A stretch of DNA of 64,000 bases. Origin: Euptelea pleiosperma (lineage: Eukaryota > Streptophyta > Magnoliopsida > Ranunculales > Eupteleaceae). The stretch spans positions 24,834,741-24,898,740 of the forward strand of contig CM068545.1 of the NCBI GenBank assembly GCA_035048495.1, given 5' to 3'. Position 1 is the stretch's first letter, and each line of letters starts with the position of its first letter. A program made the translations under genes and the position numbers. Positions 49,601 through 59,159 of the stretch are shown in pieces. The notes below the pieces were generated by a model. It saw only the letters and a list, made by a program, of their open reading frames with translations. It was not told where the DNA came from and made no database searches.

Positions 49601-50734
49601 GAAGCCGTTTTGCTATGGATGTTGATTACCTTTGGATTGCTTGTGCATTGATTTCTACTCGATCATGAGCCTTGACTTTTATTTAGAACTTGAAACTCTT
49701 TGAACCGTTTATGAACTAATTGATCGATGGTTGGTTTCTTAGAATATTATTTTGATTTGTCTTAATAAGTTACTATAGAAATATCATGAAGATTGAATGA
49801 GAAACGACACATAAAATGTCGGCCCAAAGCGATGAAATTGCTAGAACCTAGAATGGACATATTCTGATGCGTTGACTTGCATTGACTTTTTCTTCGGGAA
49901 GATGAAGAACCGAATTTTTTGACAAAATAGATGAATCGAAGCTAGTTCTGTTAGCTTTCGAAAATATATGGTGTGCTGTGAGATTCAATCTGTGATGTCC
50001 TGCACGGCCAGAATTCTAAACCTATGTCAAACTAGTCTAGACCTGTGTGCCAACTTGCAACACCGATTTGACCCACTAAACGGTAGAATCTAAATTCAGG
50101 TTGAACAGAAAAGTGAAGCTCTTTCTGTCAGCTTTTCAGAAGTATAAAGTGCATCATATATGTGAATCAATTTGTACTATTCTACACAGCCAAATTACTA
50201 GACCTATGTCAGACTAGTATGGTTTCATTTTCAGACTTACTACACCTTTTTCATACAGTAACTTTTAGAATATGACATTGGGTATAATAGGAAAGTCAGA
50301 GTTCATCGAATTATCTTTCCCGAAATATAAGGTACGTCAATAGATTTAATCAGGTCTGATTTACATGGAAATTTATTGCGCGTAGGTCAGAATCGACTGA
50401 ATTAATAGACTTAGGAAAAATCAACCAATACCCCAATCTTACCATATCGGGATGGACCATTCGAACCATTAATATGCTTGAACACAATAATATAACCCAA
50501 AGATTAATAGGTTAAGTTAAGAGTTGACTTACTTTTAATTGAGTTAATTATTAATGCTCTCTCTTAGTTTAATAATGTACCTTTAGGCTTAATACCTTGA
50601 TGGGCTTAATGGCCAGATCTTAAGTAACCGGTTCACTCATTGGATTAGATTGGCTTAATGGAAGACCTTCTTTTGATGTTAGGGTTCAGGTATGGGTCGG
50701 GTTTGGGTGCCGAGATTCAGTGTGTGACACAACA
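46624..50734 (+). mobile_element. Solo LTR of 4.1 kb in the GALT pseudogene
   Basis: The LTR proper is 46629-50729, starting TGTAATACATTGAAC and ending GTGTGACA. CAACA is duplicated exactly at 46624-46628 and 50730-50734. It is the longest of the three related solo LTRs and may contain foreign DNA in its middle (see 48467-48790). Confidence 0.88.
48467..48790 (-). CDS. Unrecognised 107-residue frame inside the solo LTR
   Basis: An open frame with protein-like composition. It reads IWMYLPHLLIDPSKLKMANN at the start, then LKRFLFAGSLFGED and EDIHFWSKMEIMRVVHNG. I do not recognise the family. It may be part of a captured gene or a decayed transposon protein, since LTRs of this family are otherwise non-coding. 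No promoter is seen, and it could be chance. Confidence 0.3.
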   Translation of the reverse strand: MGQIQLIWMYLPHLLIDPSKLKMANNYVANAHNDLVTMKLDGIVHVLFQGSDLVGSPIEFSSLKRFLFAGSLFGEDVFASRGVTYGEDIHFWSKMEIMRVVHNGFLE

Positions 50735-51444
50735 GGTGGCTCTGATTGTTAGAGTACATATTTCTTCCCGTTTTAATCCGTATAAATTATTTTTGATAAG
50801 TGTAAACGTTTTCACTTTTGAATCATTTTTGGAGAGCATTGTGATTGGGCCTCTTCTTCTGGATTGACCGCGGCCACATCGTAAAGTATACATGTTATGC
50901 AGTTTCGATTTCATTGTAGCTGCGGGTCTGCGCCAGCGCAGAGAGAGAGAGAGAGAGAGAGCATCAACTTTATGTTGATATATTTATTAAATATCCTTAC
51001 ATAGACCCGGCCGGTACAAAACCATTGCAACTTTTGAAGGGACAGGACTCAACTTATTGACTTTGGAAGGGATATCATCCTCTGTTACTCTTCTCTTCTC
51101 CATTAAACTAGGATTCTAGCTAGGAGGCTCCTCCCTTATTTCCTTAAATCTTTCCAAACTAAGAAATCCTGCGAAAACACACAAAGATGATCAACTTCCT
51201 ATACTTCTTAACATGAAAGAAAAATTATCATCTCAAAATTATAAAAAAATAATTGGTGGTACTGGGCATCTAGGCTGTAACCGCCGGTTAAATCATCAAC
51301 TGGGACTGTTCAGTCTTTGAGCACTTCTTGGATGAGGCATAAACCAAGAAAAGCTTAATAATATCTGAAAAATACTATTTACCTTTCTCAATAGTATATA
51401 AAGTTCAGTTAGAAAACAAAGAACGAGAAAAGGGAGGAGAGGCC
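50735..51444. other. GALT 3' UTR and spacer of the second block
   Basis: It matches 25262-26280 (for example GAGTACATATTTCTTCC, a (GA)n tract at 50939-50961, then CATCAACTTTAT and ACAAAACCATTGCAACTT). The last two thirds of exon 7 coding sequence are missing between 46620 and 50735. Confidence 0.7.
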
Positions 51445-51789
51445 TTACGTGTTGCAATCGAAGGTGGTAGAGATTGGGAAGGGAAGAGGCGCGTTGCATG
51501 CAGTAGGGAGAGAGCTAACAGCACTATCCTTGATGTTATGGAAGCGGGAGGCAGCTTGCTTAATACAGTTGCACGCAAGGCGCTTGGCATCAGTCGAGCT
51601 ACACATCCCCTTCACCTTTCTAACTCCGTCACAACAAGCTGGAAGAGGAGTTGCGTCTGCCCCAGTCAAGTAGGTGACACATGAGGTCAGGTTTGGGTCT
51701 ATATCGGCACAGGTGAACGCGTGAGTCGGCTCAACCATGAGGTGAGCCATGGCTAGCACCAGCAAGACACAAATGACCACCCCCTTCAT
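51445..51789 (-). CDS. Type 1 non-specific lipid transfer protein, copy 2
   Basis: 114 residues with the same cysteine framework, extra C63 and signal peptide as copy 1, and only a handful of substitutions (for example I5V, F9L, V10L, A36S, T65S). The secreted lipid-binding role is inferred from the family. The stop differs in an informative way: it is TAA within AC|GTAAGG, where copies 1 and 3 have TGA within AC|GTGAGG. Both versions keep a good splice donor, which supports a real intron at this place. The TATA box is at 51887-51894. It looks intact. Confidence 0.92.
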   Translation of the reverse strand: MKGVVICVLLVLAMAHLMVEPTHAFTCADIDPNLTSCVTYLTGADATPLPACCDGVRKVKGMCSSTDAKRLACNCIKQAASRFHNIKDSAVSSLPTACNAPLPFPISTTFDCNT

Positions 51790-51886
51790 TTTCTAGTTTG
51801 TGTATGATGAAAGTAATAATGCTAGGCTACTAATATATAAGTGTATGAGTTGGGTTACTTGGGTAGAAGAGGAGGGTGATAGGGGG

Positions 51887-51894
51887 TATTTATA
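51887..51894 (-). promoter_or_regulatory. TATA box of LTP copy 2
   Basis: TATAAATA on the - strand, 98 bp before the start codon, in the same context as copies 1 and 3. Confidence 0.75.
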
Positions 51895-52090
51895 GTGTGG
51901 GCGTGACTCTGGCTATGGCTAGGGGCCTTGGCAAAATGTACTAAGCAGTTGATAGCCTTCTATCATCTTTTGGCTTTTGCTTCCTATTAATAGAATACTT
52001 TGCAACTGAATAAAGGCACATGACGATTTTATTATTTGTTCATTTCTTTCTTTTCTCCCCTCTTTGTTATGATCCTCACCTACCCATTTA

Positions 52091-52109
52091 GAGAGAGAGA
52101 GAGAGAGAG
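52091..52109 (+). repeat. (GA)n microsatellite upstream of LTP copy 2
   Basis: About 9-10 GA units. It corresponds to 26899-26936 and 57865-57884. Confidence 0.9.
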
Positions 52110-52802
52110 TGTTTGTTTCAGATGCTCCATCCTTTATATGCATAGAAAGAGATTCGATACTATATTTAGGCCATGAAATGGAGTTTTTTTTTTTTTTTAC
52201 CATGAAATGGAGCTCGCGAGGCAGGTGATCCAACCCAATTTCTACATTTTAAACAGGATTTGGGTATTTGATTTAGGATCCATTTTAAATTTGGACTGGA
52301 TAAGGATCAAGTAATTATGATCCAAGTCGAACTCAGGTCTGTAGGTTGAATAGTTGGATCTGAGTCTGAGATATTGGACTCCATTGGATACTATCAATAA
52401 ACTGCACAGCATCTCTAGTTTTTTGTGACGAGTTGGATCCGGTTCCCAATCTTGGTCAGCATATATAATTATCTGATATGGATCCAAGAATACTTGGATT
52501 GGACCTAGACCCGACCCATTTCATGCCCCAACCATATAAACTTGTTTGTGGCCCACCATGTAAGCAGAAATGATCCCGAATGACTTAATTGTTTAATGAT
52601 ATCCTTTACATCTAACTTTGGGGCATGAGCATTGCCGAATGGGTCAACTAATTAGAGGTAATTAAACTAGCCAAATGATTACTTTCTATGATTAAGTGAC
52701 TAGATGTTGCCACGCGTCATCAGAAAAGGAGGTCAAGTGGAGCCAACAACATGGCTCTACAATGACTCTCAACGACGAAGAAGAAGGGAAGGGGCGTCCT
52801 TT
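52110..52802. repeat. Duplicated spacer, second block
   Basis: It aligns with 57895-58470 (shared: AGATGCTCCATC..., TTTAAACAGGATTTGGGTAT, GGATCCAA(G/A)AATAC, TGACCCATTTCATGCCCCAACC-like text, AGATGTTGCCACG). No gene is supported. Confidence 0.7.
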
Positions 52803-52804
52803 TC

Positions 52805-53745
52805 ACTGTTGCGGAGCCAGGATTTTGTTCAGGGGGGTGGGCAAGGCAGCAAGTGACTGTCAAAGTGGGTCCGGGCAAGAAAAACTTTGATCCTGGCGTT
52901 TTTTGATCCAGGCGTCCAGGGACCACTTAAAAACACCACATGGCACACTCTTAGAGACTAATGATCATATGAATGCATGTTTTTCACATCCCTAGGTGGA
53001 CCGACATAGCAAAATTCAGTCCGATCAGAAATTTATAGCCATTGGATCCGAGTACCTCAAAATAATGCTCGAATATATCCCACAGTCGAAAATCAATCAT
53101 CAAAAAGACTAAAATCTAATGGTTATAAACCACCAATCTGGATGTACTTTATGGTCTCTGTAGGTCCACATAGGGATGCCCGGATGGGCCAAACATCCAT
53201 GTGGTCGTTGGTCTCTAAGAGTACGTGGTGTTTTTTGGTACTGCCTGAACACCAGATCAAAACTTTTCTTGGCAGGCGGCGGCAGGTGTCCAAGACCTTA
53301 AGAGGGAAGGCCGCATGCGAGATTTGAGAAAGGGTGGTCATTCTCCCTTTAGCTATAGGTTAAAAGGATATTTTTGGAAGGGTCGTGATGTAACAAGGTA
53401 GAAGCTATAGCGATTTTTGTTACTTACGTACTAGCTGCTGCCATATGGGCCCACTCACCGCACGATGTTTAGCACACCCTTTAGTAGATATTCATACTAA
53501 AAATCAGTTTGTTTGATGGTTTTTAACCGTTAGTTTTATTACCCAAAACATTTGTTGAATCAAATGGCTAGAATCACACCTTAAAAAGTAATAAAATCTA
53601 ATAGCTAAAGTTACGAATAGGTTGAATTTTGGTGTGTACATCCACCAAGTGGAGGGCTAAACATCCATGCGGTTAGTGGATCCAGAGGGCAGCGGTGAGT
53701 AACAAAAATCACTATACCTCTAGCTTCCCTGGCTCCGCCACTGGT
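52805..53745. mobile_element. Inverted-repeat element with GCGGAGCCAGG ends
   Basis: The ends are TGTTGCGGAGCCAGG (left) and, inverted, AGTGGCGGAGCCAGGG (right). This is absent from the third block at the equivalent point (about 58495), so it is an insertion in this block only. Inside are two foldback stretches (52915-53245 and 53430-53697). The second is flanked by an inverted AGTAACAAAAATC(A/G)CTATA pair. No transposase frame. Confidence 0.6.
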
Positions 53746-54060
53746 TCATCGATCTTCATTACCATCCTTTGTTTCTCAGCATTTGATCTTTCAGAGATAT
53801 TCTTACTGAAACAACTTATACCAAGAAGATGGTGCGAGGCACGGAATGCTTCTAGGAATGGATCGAGGCATACTTTGGGTTCAAGCCAAAATGCGTTTGG
53901 TTGAATCAACACTTATCATGGATACATGTGAATAGTGACTGATACACACGGATACCAGTCATATGAGGAACCTTGTAATGTATTAATGTAGACATGGGGC
54001 GACTTGGGATTGATCTGAGGGTTAATTATTAGTGTTATATGCCCCAAAGCCAAAATCACA
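53746..54060 (+). repeat. Intron-1-like segment, second block
   Basis: ATACCAAGAAGATGG, GGATACATGTGAATAGTGAC, CACACGGATACC and GGGATTGATCTGAGGGTTA match 58515-59105. In part they also match 20945-21120 in GALT intron 1. It is the empty site for the MITE at 58612-58967. Confidence 0.65.
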
Positions 54061-54099
54061 TTAACTAATTTGATTAGATTTCTTTATTAATTCAATATA

Positions 54100-54770
54100 T
54101 TTTTTCAGTTTATTTTACAGAAAATTATGAAAAAAATACAAAATTAAATCTATTTGTAGAAAACAATACTTGTTTTCAAAAATTACAAAAAGGAATACAC
54201 ATAGCCGTTCGAATCGGCGTCAACTTTTGCAAAATATAATACCCAAAACGCCATTTTAGTAGCCGATTGAATCAGCGCTAGACTAAATATGGCGCCGATT
54301 GAATCGGCGTCAGATCTAATCTAGTGCTGATTCAATCGGCGACAGAATTGATTTGGCGCCGATTCAATCGCGTCAGATATTGATTGTGGAATTTAACAAA
54401 ATTTCATTTTAAGGTCAGTTTTTACTATTGGTTCTATAAATGAGTTTTGCTCCGTTTCAAATGGAGTCAAAATGAGTTTGGCTCCATTTGCAATGGCGCC
54501 AAATCAGATTTGACTACGTTTGAAATGGAGCAAAAATAGTTTTGACGCCGTTTGCAATGGAGCCAAATTAGTTTTGACTCAAAACGGTGAGGGTAAATCA
54601 GATTTTATTGAAAAAAGTTGTTTTGGCGCCGAAGGAAATGGTATCAACTTATTGACGCCGATAGAAACGGCTGTCTATATGTTTTTGCAATTTTTGAAAA
54701 GAAGTATTGTTTTCTACAAATAGATTTAATTTCATATTTTTTTTCACAATTTTCTGTTTATTTTATCATG
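54100..54770. mobile_element. Foldback element with iterated palindromic modules
   Basis: Terminal arms 54105-54215 and 54655-54765 are inverted copies (shared AATTAAATCTATTTGTAGAAA and ACAATACTT.TTTTCAAAAATT). The core has two blocks. 54200-54380 has about five repeats of CGCCGATTGAATCGGCG-type modules. 54400-54660 has about six GGAGCCAAA / GCC(A)TTTGCAATGG-type modules. No coding potential is credible. Confidence 0.7.
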
Positions 54771-54787
54771 CATATGTATATATAGGT

Positions 54788-55189
54788 ATTATTAATGGGT
54801 CGGGCTCCGTTGACAAATCTAAAATGATAGATAAAATGATAAGGAGACAATATAAGCCACTTGGCACACTGTTACAGGACTCTGACCGTATGGATGTGTC
54901 CTATCCCATGGTGGACCTACAAACCAAAAATCAGCCTGATTAGTGATTTATAGGCTTTGTATTGGACTTATTTTCATGGGCTGATCTCAACTGTGGGAAT
55001 TTGAGCAGTATTTGAGGTACAAAGATGCAACACTTATAAATCACTAATCAGGCTGATGTTTGGTTTGTACGTCCATCATGGGATAGGACAAACATCCGTA
55101 CGATCAGAGTCCTGTAACAGTGTGCCACCTGGCTTATATTGTGTACCTGTCATTTTATATCTGTCAACGGAGCCTGACCCAATATTAAT
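54788..55189. mobile_element. Foldback MITE with 9 bp duplication (Mutator-like)
   Basis: The element is 54797-55180 (384 bp), almost entirely inverted arms. It starts GGGTCGGGCTCCGTTGACA and ends with its inverse. The flanks are ATTATTAAT and AATATTAAT, 9 bp with one difference, suggesting Mutator-type transposition. The inner part belongs to the CCATACGGTC/CCACGTGGC family at 17096-17860. Confidence 0.8.
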
Positions 55190-56560
55190 ATTTCATATGA
55201 CATGATGAGAGCATAAAAGTCCTGAAGTAACATTGTAAGAGAACCATGCATGTAATTAATGGTTGATGAACTTCTTACAAGAGATATGGATCTTCAATTC
55301 CTTTCAAAATGTTTTTAAGCTATTATTGATGATTGATCATCACACTCCATTAGCTTATACATGTCATGCTTCTATAAGATAGCATGATCTATCTCCAGCA
55401 CAAAAAGTGTCGAACCTAATGCAAACACACATAGGTGTGTATGTAACAAGTTCATGCGTTGAAAAGGATCAATTACAGAGATCATTGTTAGGTCAAAAGG
55501 TATTTCTATTTATAAAATACTTATAACCTTTAGATTTAAGAGGTCTACATTCTCTTATGCTTTATTTGTATGACTTTGATCGATATTACGTACCAACCAT
55601 TAATTCCCATTAAGCGATATACATAGCTAGGTATGTTGGATCATGCGTACATAATGCATGAGGAAGGGTAGACTTAACAAAGAATTTTTTAATTTTTTCT
55701 CTTTGAAACTCTTTATTCAATCAAATTAACCAAGTGGTATTTATGGATCCTAAAGATGCCCATATTTTGGGCAAGAAATAGGCTAAGAAGTGCTGAATTT
55801 TTGATAGTTAAGAGAGGTTTTAATAGAGAAGGGAAGGACAGCACCTATGGAGGGAGAAGAGGGGATCGTCTAGGGTGTTAAAGCGGGGTGAATGAAGATC
55901 AATAAAACTGAGAAGAAGAAGGGTATACAGTCCGCAACATGAGAAAGATTTTATATATGCACAAAAATAGATCTCAAATAGGGTGGATCGGGCATTACGA
56001 GGAATATATAGGGTTAGGGTTTTTGGGAACAATCATAATGGGTTTTGGATAACAAGTCCTTATGGGTTTTGGAAAAAGGAAAGAAGAAAAAATAAAACTC
56101 AAGGGAAAGAGAGGGGCACATGACCATGAGTTTGGAGTTTGTCTAAGAAGAAATCCAATAAAGGGGGTGGGACGGCTAGGCCTAGTTTAAATAGGTGTTG
56201 GGTTTAATTCCATTATTTAATTGTTATAAGACAACATTCCTTAATTGCAAAGATACCTAATTAATTAATTAATCTAAAGTTTATGTGGCATGCAAGTCAC
56301 CAATAATCAATTAATTATGTCAATTATGAGTATTAAATATGACTTAAACAATTATCTAGGTTGTAGGATGTATGACACACACACTAACATCTATATGTAT
56401 TATATGCACACATACACATTAAATGAATACAAAGCATAAGATAAAATGTAAACATTAAATTAAATAACACCATCACATATCATAATAAATAAATTAACAC
56501 TCATGGGCCTCAAAAGTCTCCAAATTCGTGGGCCTCACCAATTCCATGTGGGACACATGA
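55190..56560. other. AT-rich spacer, nothing recognised
   Basis: Low-complexity and purine-rich stretches but no supported gene. The lone repeat end AGGCAAATTTTGGATACCCC at 56571 matches the element at 15336-16372. Confidence 0.5.
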
Positions 56561-56609
56561 AAGGCAAATTTTGGATACCCCGTTGAAAATATTTATTTTG
56601 TCTCTCCCA

Positions 56610-57287
56610 CACCATTTTTTGCTGTAGAGCTTTATAACAGTCAATGCCTGGCTATTTGGTCCTTGTTAGAGGGCCTCTTCTTCTGCCTTGACTGCAATTT
56701 GGGCCACATTGTTATAGTATATTTTCCATGTTATTAGACAGTTTCAATATCAATGTAGCTGGTGACTGTGTGTGTGTGTGTAAGAGAGAGAGAGAGAGAG
56801 TGAGCATCAACTTTATTTTGATAATGGAATCTCCTTACATAGAGCCAGTACTAAACCATTGCGACTTATTAAGGGACAGGACTTAAAACTGATGAACTTT
56901 GGAAGGGATCTTCGTCTGTTACTCTTCTTTCTTCTCCAATAAACTAGGACTCTAGGAGGCTCCTCCCTTATTTTCTTAAATCTCTCCAAACTAAGAAATC
57001 CTGCGAAAACACACAAAGATGATCAACTTCTTATGCTTCTTACTATCAAAGAACAAATTATTACATCAGAATTATATATAAAACAATTGCTGCTACTGGG
57101 CATCTAGACTGTTCAGTACATCTTTGAATGAGGTATAGACAAACTGGCTGGTCTGGTCTGGTTTTTCAAAACACTGATCAGTAGAAAGTCTTAATAATAT
57201 CTAATTATTTATATATGTAAAAAAATTATTTATCTTTCCCAATAATAAAATTTCAGTTAGAAAAACAAAGAAAAGGTAGAACAGGCC
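56610..57287 (+). pseudogene. GALT 3' UTR remnant, third block
   Basis: It matches 25360-25750 and onward (GGGCCTCTTCTTCTG, TTGACTGCAATT, (GA)n at 56783-56800, GCATCAACTTTATTTTGATA, CTCCAATAAACTAGGACTC). No exon sequence remains, so this block has lost the GALT coding region. Confidence 0.7.
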
Positions 57288-57632
57288 TCACGTGTTGCAA
57301 TCGAAGGTGGTAGAGATTGGGAAGGGAAGAGGTGCATTGCATGCGGTAGGGAGAGAGCTAACAGCACTATCTTTGATGTTATGGAAGCGGGAGGCAGCTT
57401 GCTTAATACAGTTGCAGGCAAGGCGCTTGGCATCAGTCGTGCTACACATCCCCTTCACCTTTCTAACCCCGTCACAGCATGTTGGGAGAGGAGTTGCGTC
57501 TGCCCCAGTCAAGTAGGTGACACATGCGGTCAGATTTGGGTCTATATCGGCACAGGTGAACGCGTGTGTGGGCTCAACCATGAGGTGAGCCATGGCTAGC
57601 ACCACCAAGACACAAATGATCACCCCCTTCAT
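57288..57632 (-). CDS. Type 1 non-specific lipid transfer protein, copy 3
   Basis: 114 residues, differing from copy 1 at only about two positions (F9L, A51T beside the CC pair). It has the same signal peptide, type 1 cysteine spacing, additional C63 and PFPIS motif. A secreted lipid-binding role is inferred from the family. The stop TGA again lies in AC|GTGAGG. The TATA box is at 57719-57726. The near identity to copy 1, despite a distance of 31 kb, means recent duplication, gene conversion or strong constraint. Confidence 0.92.
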   Translation of the reverse strand: MKGVIICVLVVLAMAHLMVEPTHAFTCADIDPNLTACVTYLTGADATPLPTCCDGVRKVKGMCSTTDAKRLACNCIKQAASRFHNIKDSAVSSLPTACNAPLPFPISTTFDCNT

Positions 57633-57718
57633 CTTCTAGTTAGTGTATGATGATAGTAATACTAGGGTGCTAATGTAAGTGAATGAGTTGGGAATTAAGA
57701 GGAGAGGTCATAGGGTGG

Positions 57719-57726
57719 TATTTATA
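57719..57726 (-). promoter_or_regulatory. TATA box of LTP copy 3
   Basis: TATAAATA on the - strand, 87 bp before the start codon. Confidence 0.75.
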
Positions 57727-57862
57727 GTGTAAGCATATGATAGGCTTCTATCATCTTTTGGTTTTGTTTCCTAAAAATAGGATACTTTGTAACTGAATAA
57801 AGGCACATGACGATTTTACTTGTTCATTCTCCCCCCCTTTGTTATCCAAAATATACCCTTTT

Positions 57863-57898
57863 AGAGAGAGAGAGAGAGAGAGAGAGTGAGAGTGAGAG
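57863..57898 (+). repeat. (GA)n microsatellite upstream of LTP copy 3
   Basis: An interrupted GA tract, equivalent to the tracts upstream of copies 1 and 2. Confidence 0.9.
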
Positions 57899-58603
57899 TT
57901 GCTTCCATATGCTCCATCTGTTGTATGCTTAGAAAGAGATTTCCATACTATATTTAGGCCGTCAAATGGAGCTGGTGTGGCATGTGGTCCAACCCAATTC
58001 ATACATTTTAAACAGGATTTGGGTATTTGATCCATTTTAAATTTGGACTGGATATGATCCAAGTTGAGTTCAGATGAGGGTCGAATCCTAGCTAGGTTAA
58101 ATAGTTGGATCTGAGTCTGAGATGTTGGACTTCATTGGATACTCAATATACTGCACAGCATCTTTTTTTTATGCCGAGTTGGATATATAATTATCTGATA
58201 TGGATCCAAAAATACCTGGATTGGACCTACACCCGACCCATTTCATGCCCCAACCATATAACTTGCTTTTGGCCCACCAAAAAGGAGAAATGATCCAGAA
58301 TAACTTAATTGTTTAGCAATATCATCCCTTAAATTAATCTAATTTTGGGGTTAAGAAGTCAAGGCATGGGTCAACTATTAGAGGTAAATCAAGCCAAATT
58401 TATTAGTTTCTATGATTAAGTGACCAGATGTTGCCACGTGTCATCTGAAAAAAGGGGCCAAGTCGAGCGAACTACATGGCGAAGAAGAAGAAGATAATGG
58501 TAGAAAGGAGATCTTTGAGAGATATTCTTGCAGCTGAAACATCTTATACCAAGAAGATGGTGTGTTGACTTTGGCTGAATCAAAACTTGTTATGGATACA
58601 TGT
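57899..58603. repeat. Duplicated spacer, third block
   Basis: Aligns with 52110-52800 and 53785-53930 of the second block. No gene is supported. Confidence 0.65.
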
Positions 58604-58975
58604 GTATATAGCTATGTTCTAAAACTCGGAACTCAGACTCGACTCGGAAGTCCATTGGGTCGAGTATCGACTCGGCGAGTCATTAAATTGATTATTATTT
58701 ATTTAAATATATAAAATAAGAAAAACTTTGAAAATAAGAAAAAATAAAATAAAAAACATTTAGAAAATCAGAAAAAAAAAATTGAGTTTTGACTGGACTC
58801 CGCCTTTAAATGGGTGACTCGGCTGAATTGTGAGTCAACTTGGACGAGTTTCCGAGTCAGACTATGCAAATCCGAGTTTGTACTCCGAGTCGACTCGAAA
58901 TACAATCGAGTCAACTCGAGTCGACTCGGCCGAGTCCCGAGTAGACTTGGCGAGTTTTAAAACATAGGTGTATAG
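58604..58975. mobile_element. MITE with 8 bp duplication and empty-site evidence
   Basis: The element is 58612-58967. The ends CTATGTTCTAAAACTCG and (inverted) CTATGTTTTAAAACTCG form the TIR. The flanks GTATATAG and GTGTATAG differ at one base. The second block (53930) and GALT intron 1 (20982) have this site without the insert. An 8 bp duplication suggests hAT. The interior is full of CGACTCGG/CCGAGTCG repeats on both sides of an AT-rich middle. Confidence 0.85.
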
Positions 58976-59155
58976 TGACCAATACACACGCATACCAGAC
59001 ATTATACCACGAAACAACTTAGAATATCATGCTATTAATGCCTATATGGGGAACCTAATGTATTGTGCACATGAGGCTTATGCTTGGGATTGATCTGAGG
59101 GTTATTAGTGTTATATGCCCACAAAGCCAGAAGCACATTAACTAATTCGATTATC
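58976..59155 (+). repeat. Intron-1-like segment, third block
   Basis: Continues the match to 20985-21120 and 53940-54080 (CACACGCATACC, ACGAAACAACTTAGAATATCATG, GGGATTGATCTGAGGGTTA). Confidence 0.65.
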
Positions 59156-59159
59156 TTTT

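Noticed and set aside
54190..54680. CRISPR-like or satellite array
   Set aside because: The modules have no spacer regularity, lie inside inverted arms and are in plant nuclear DNA; better seen as a foldback element core.
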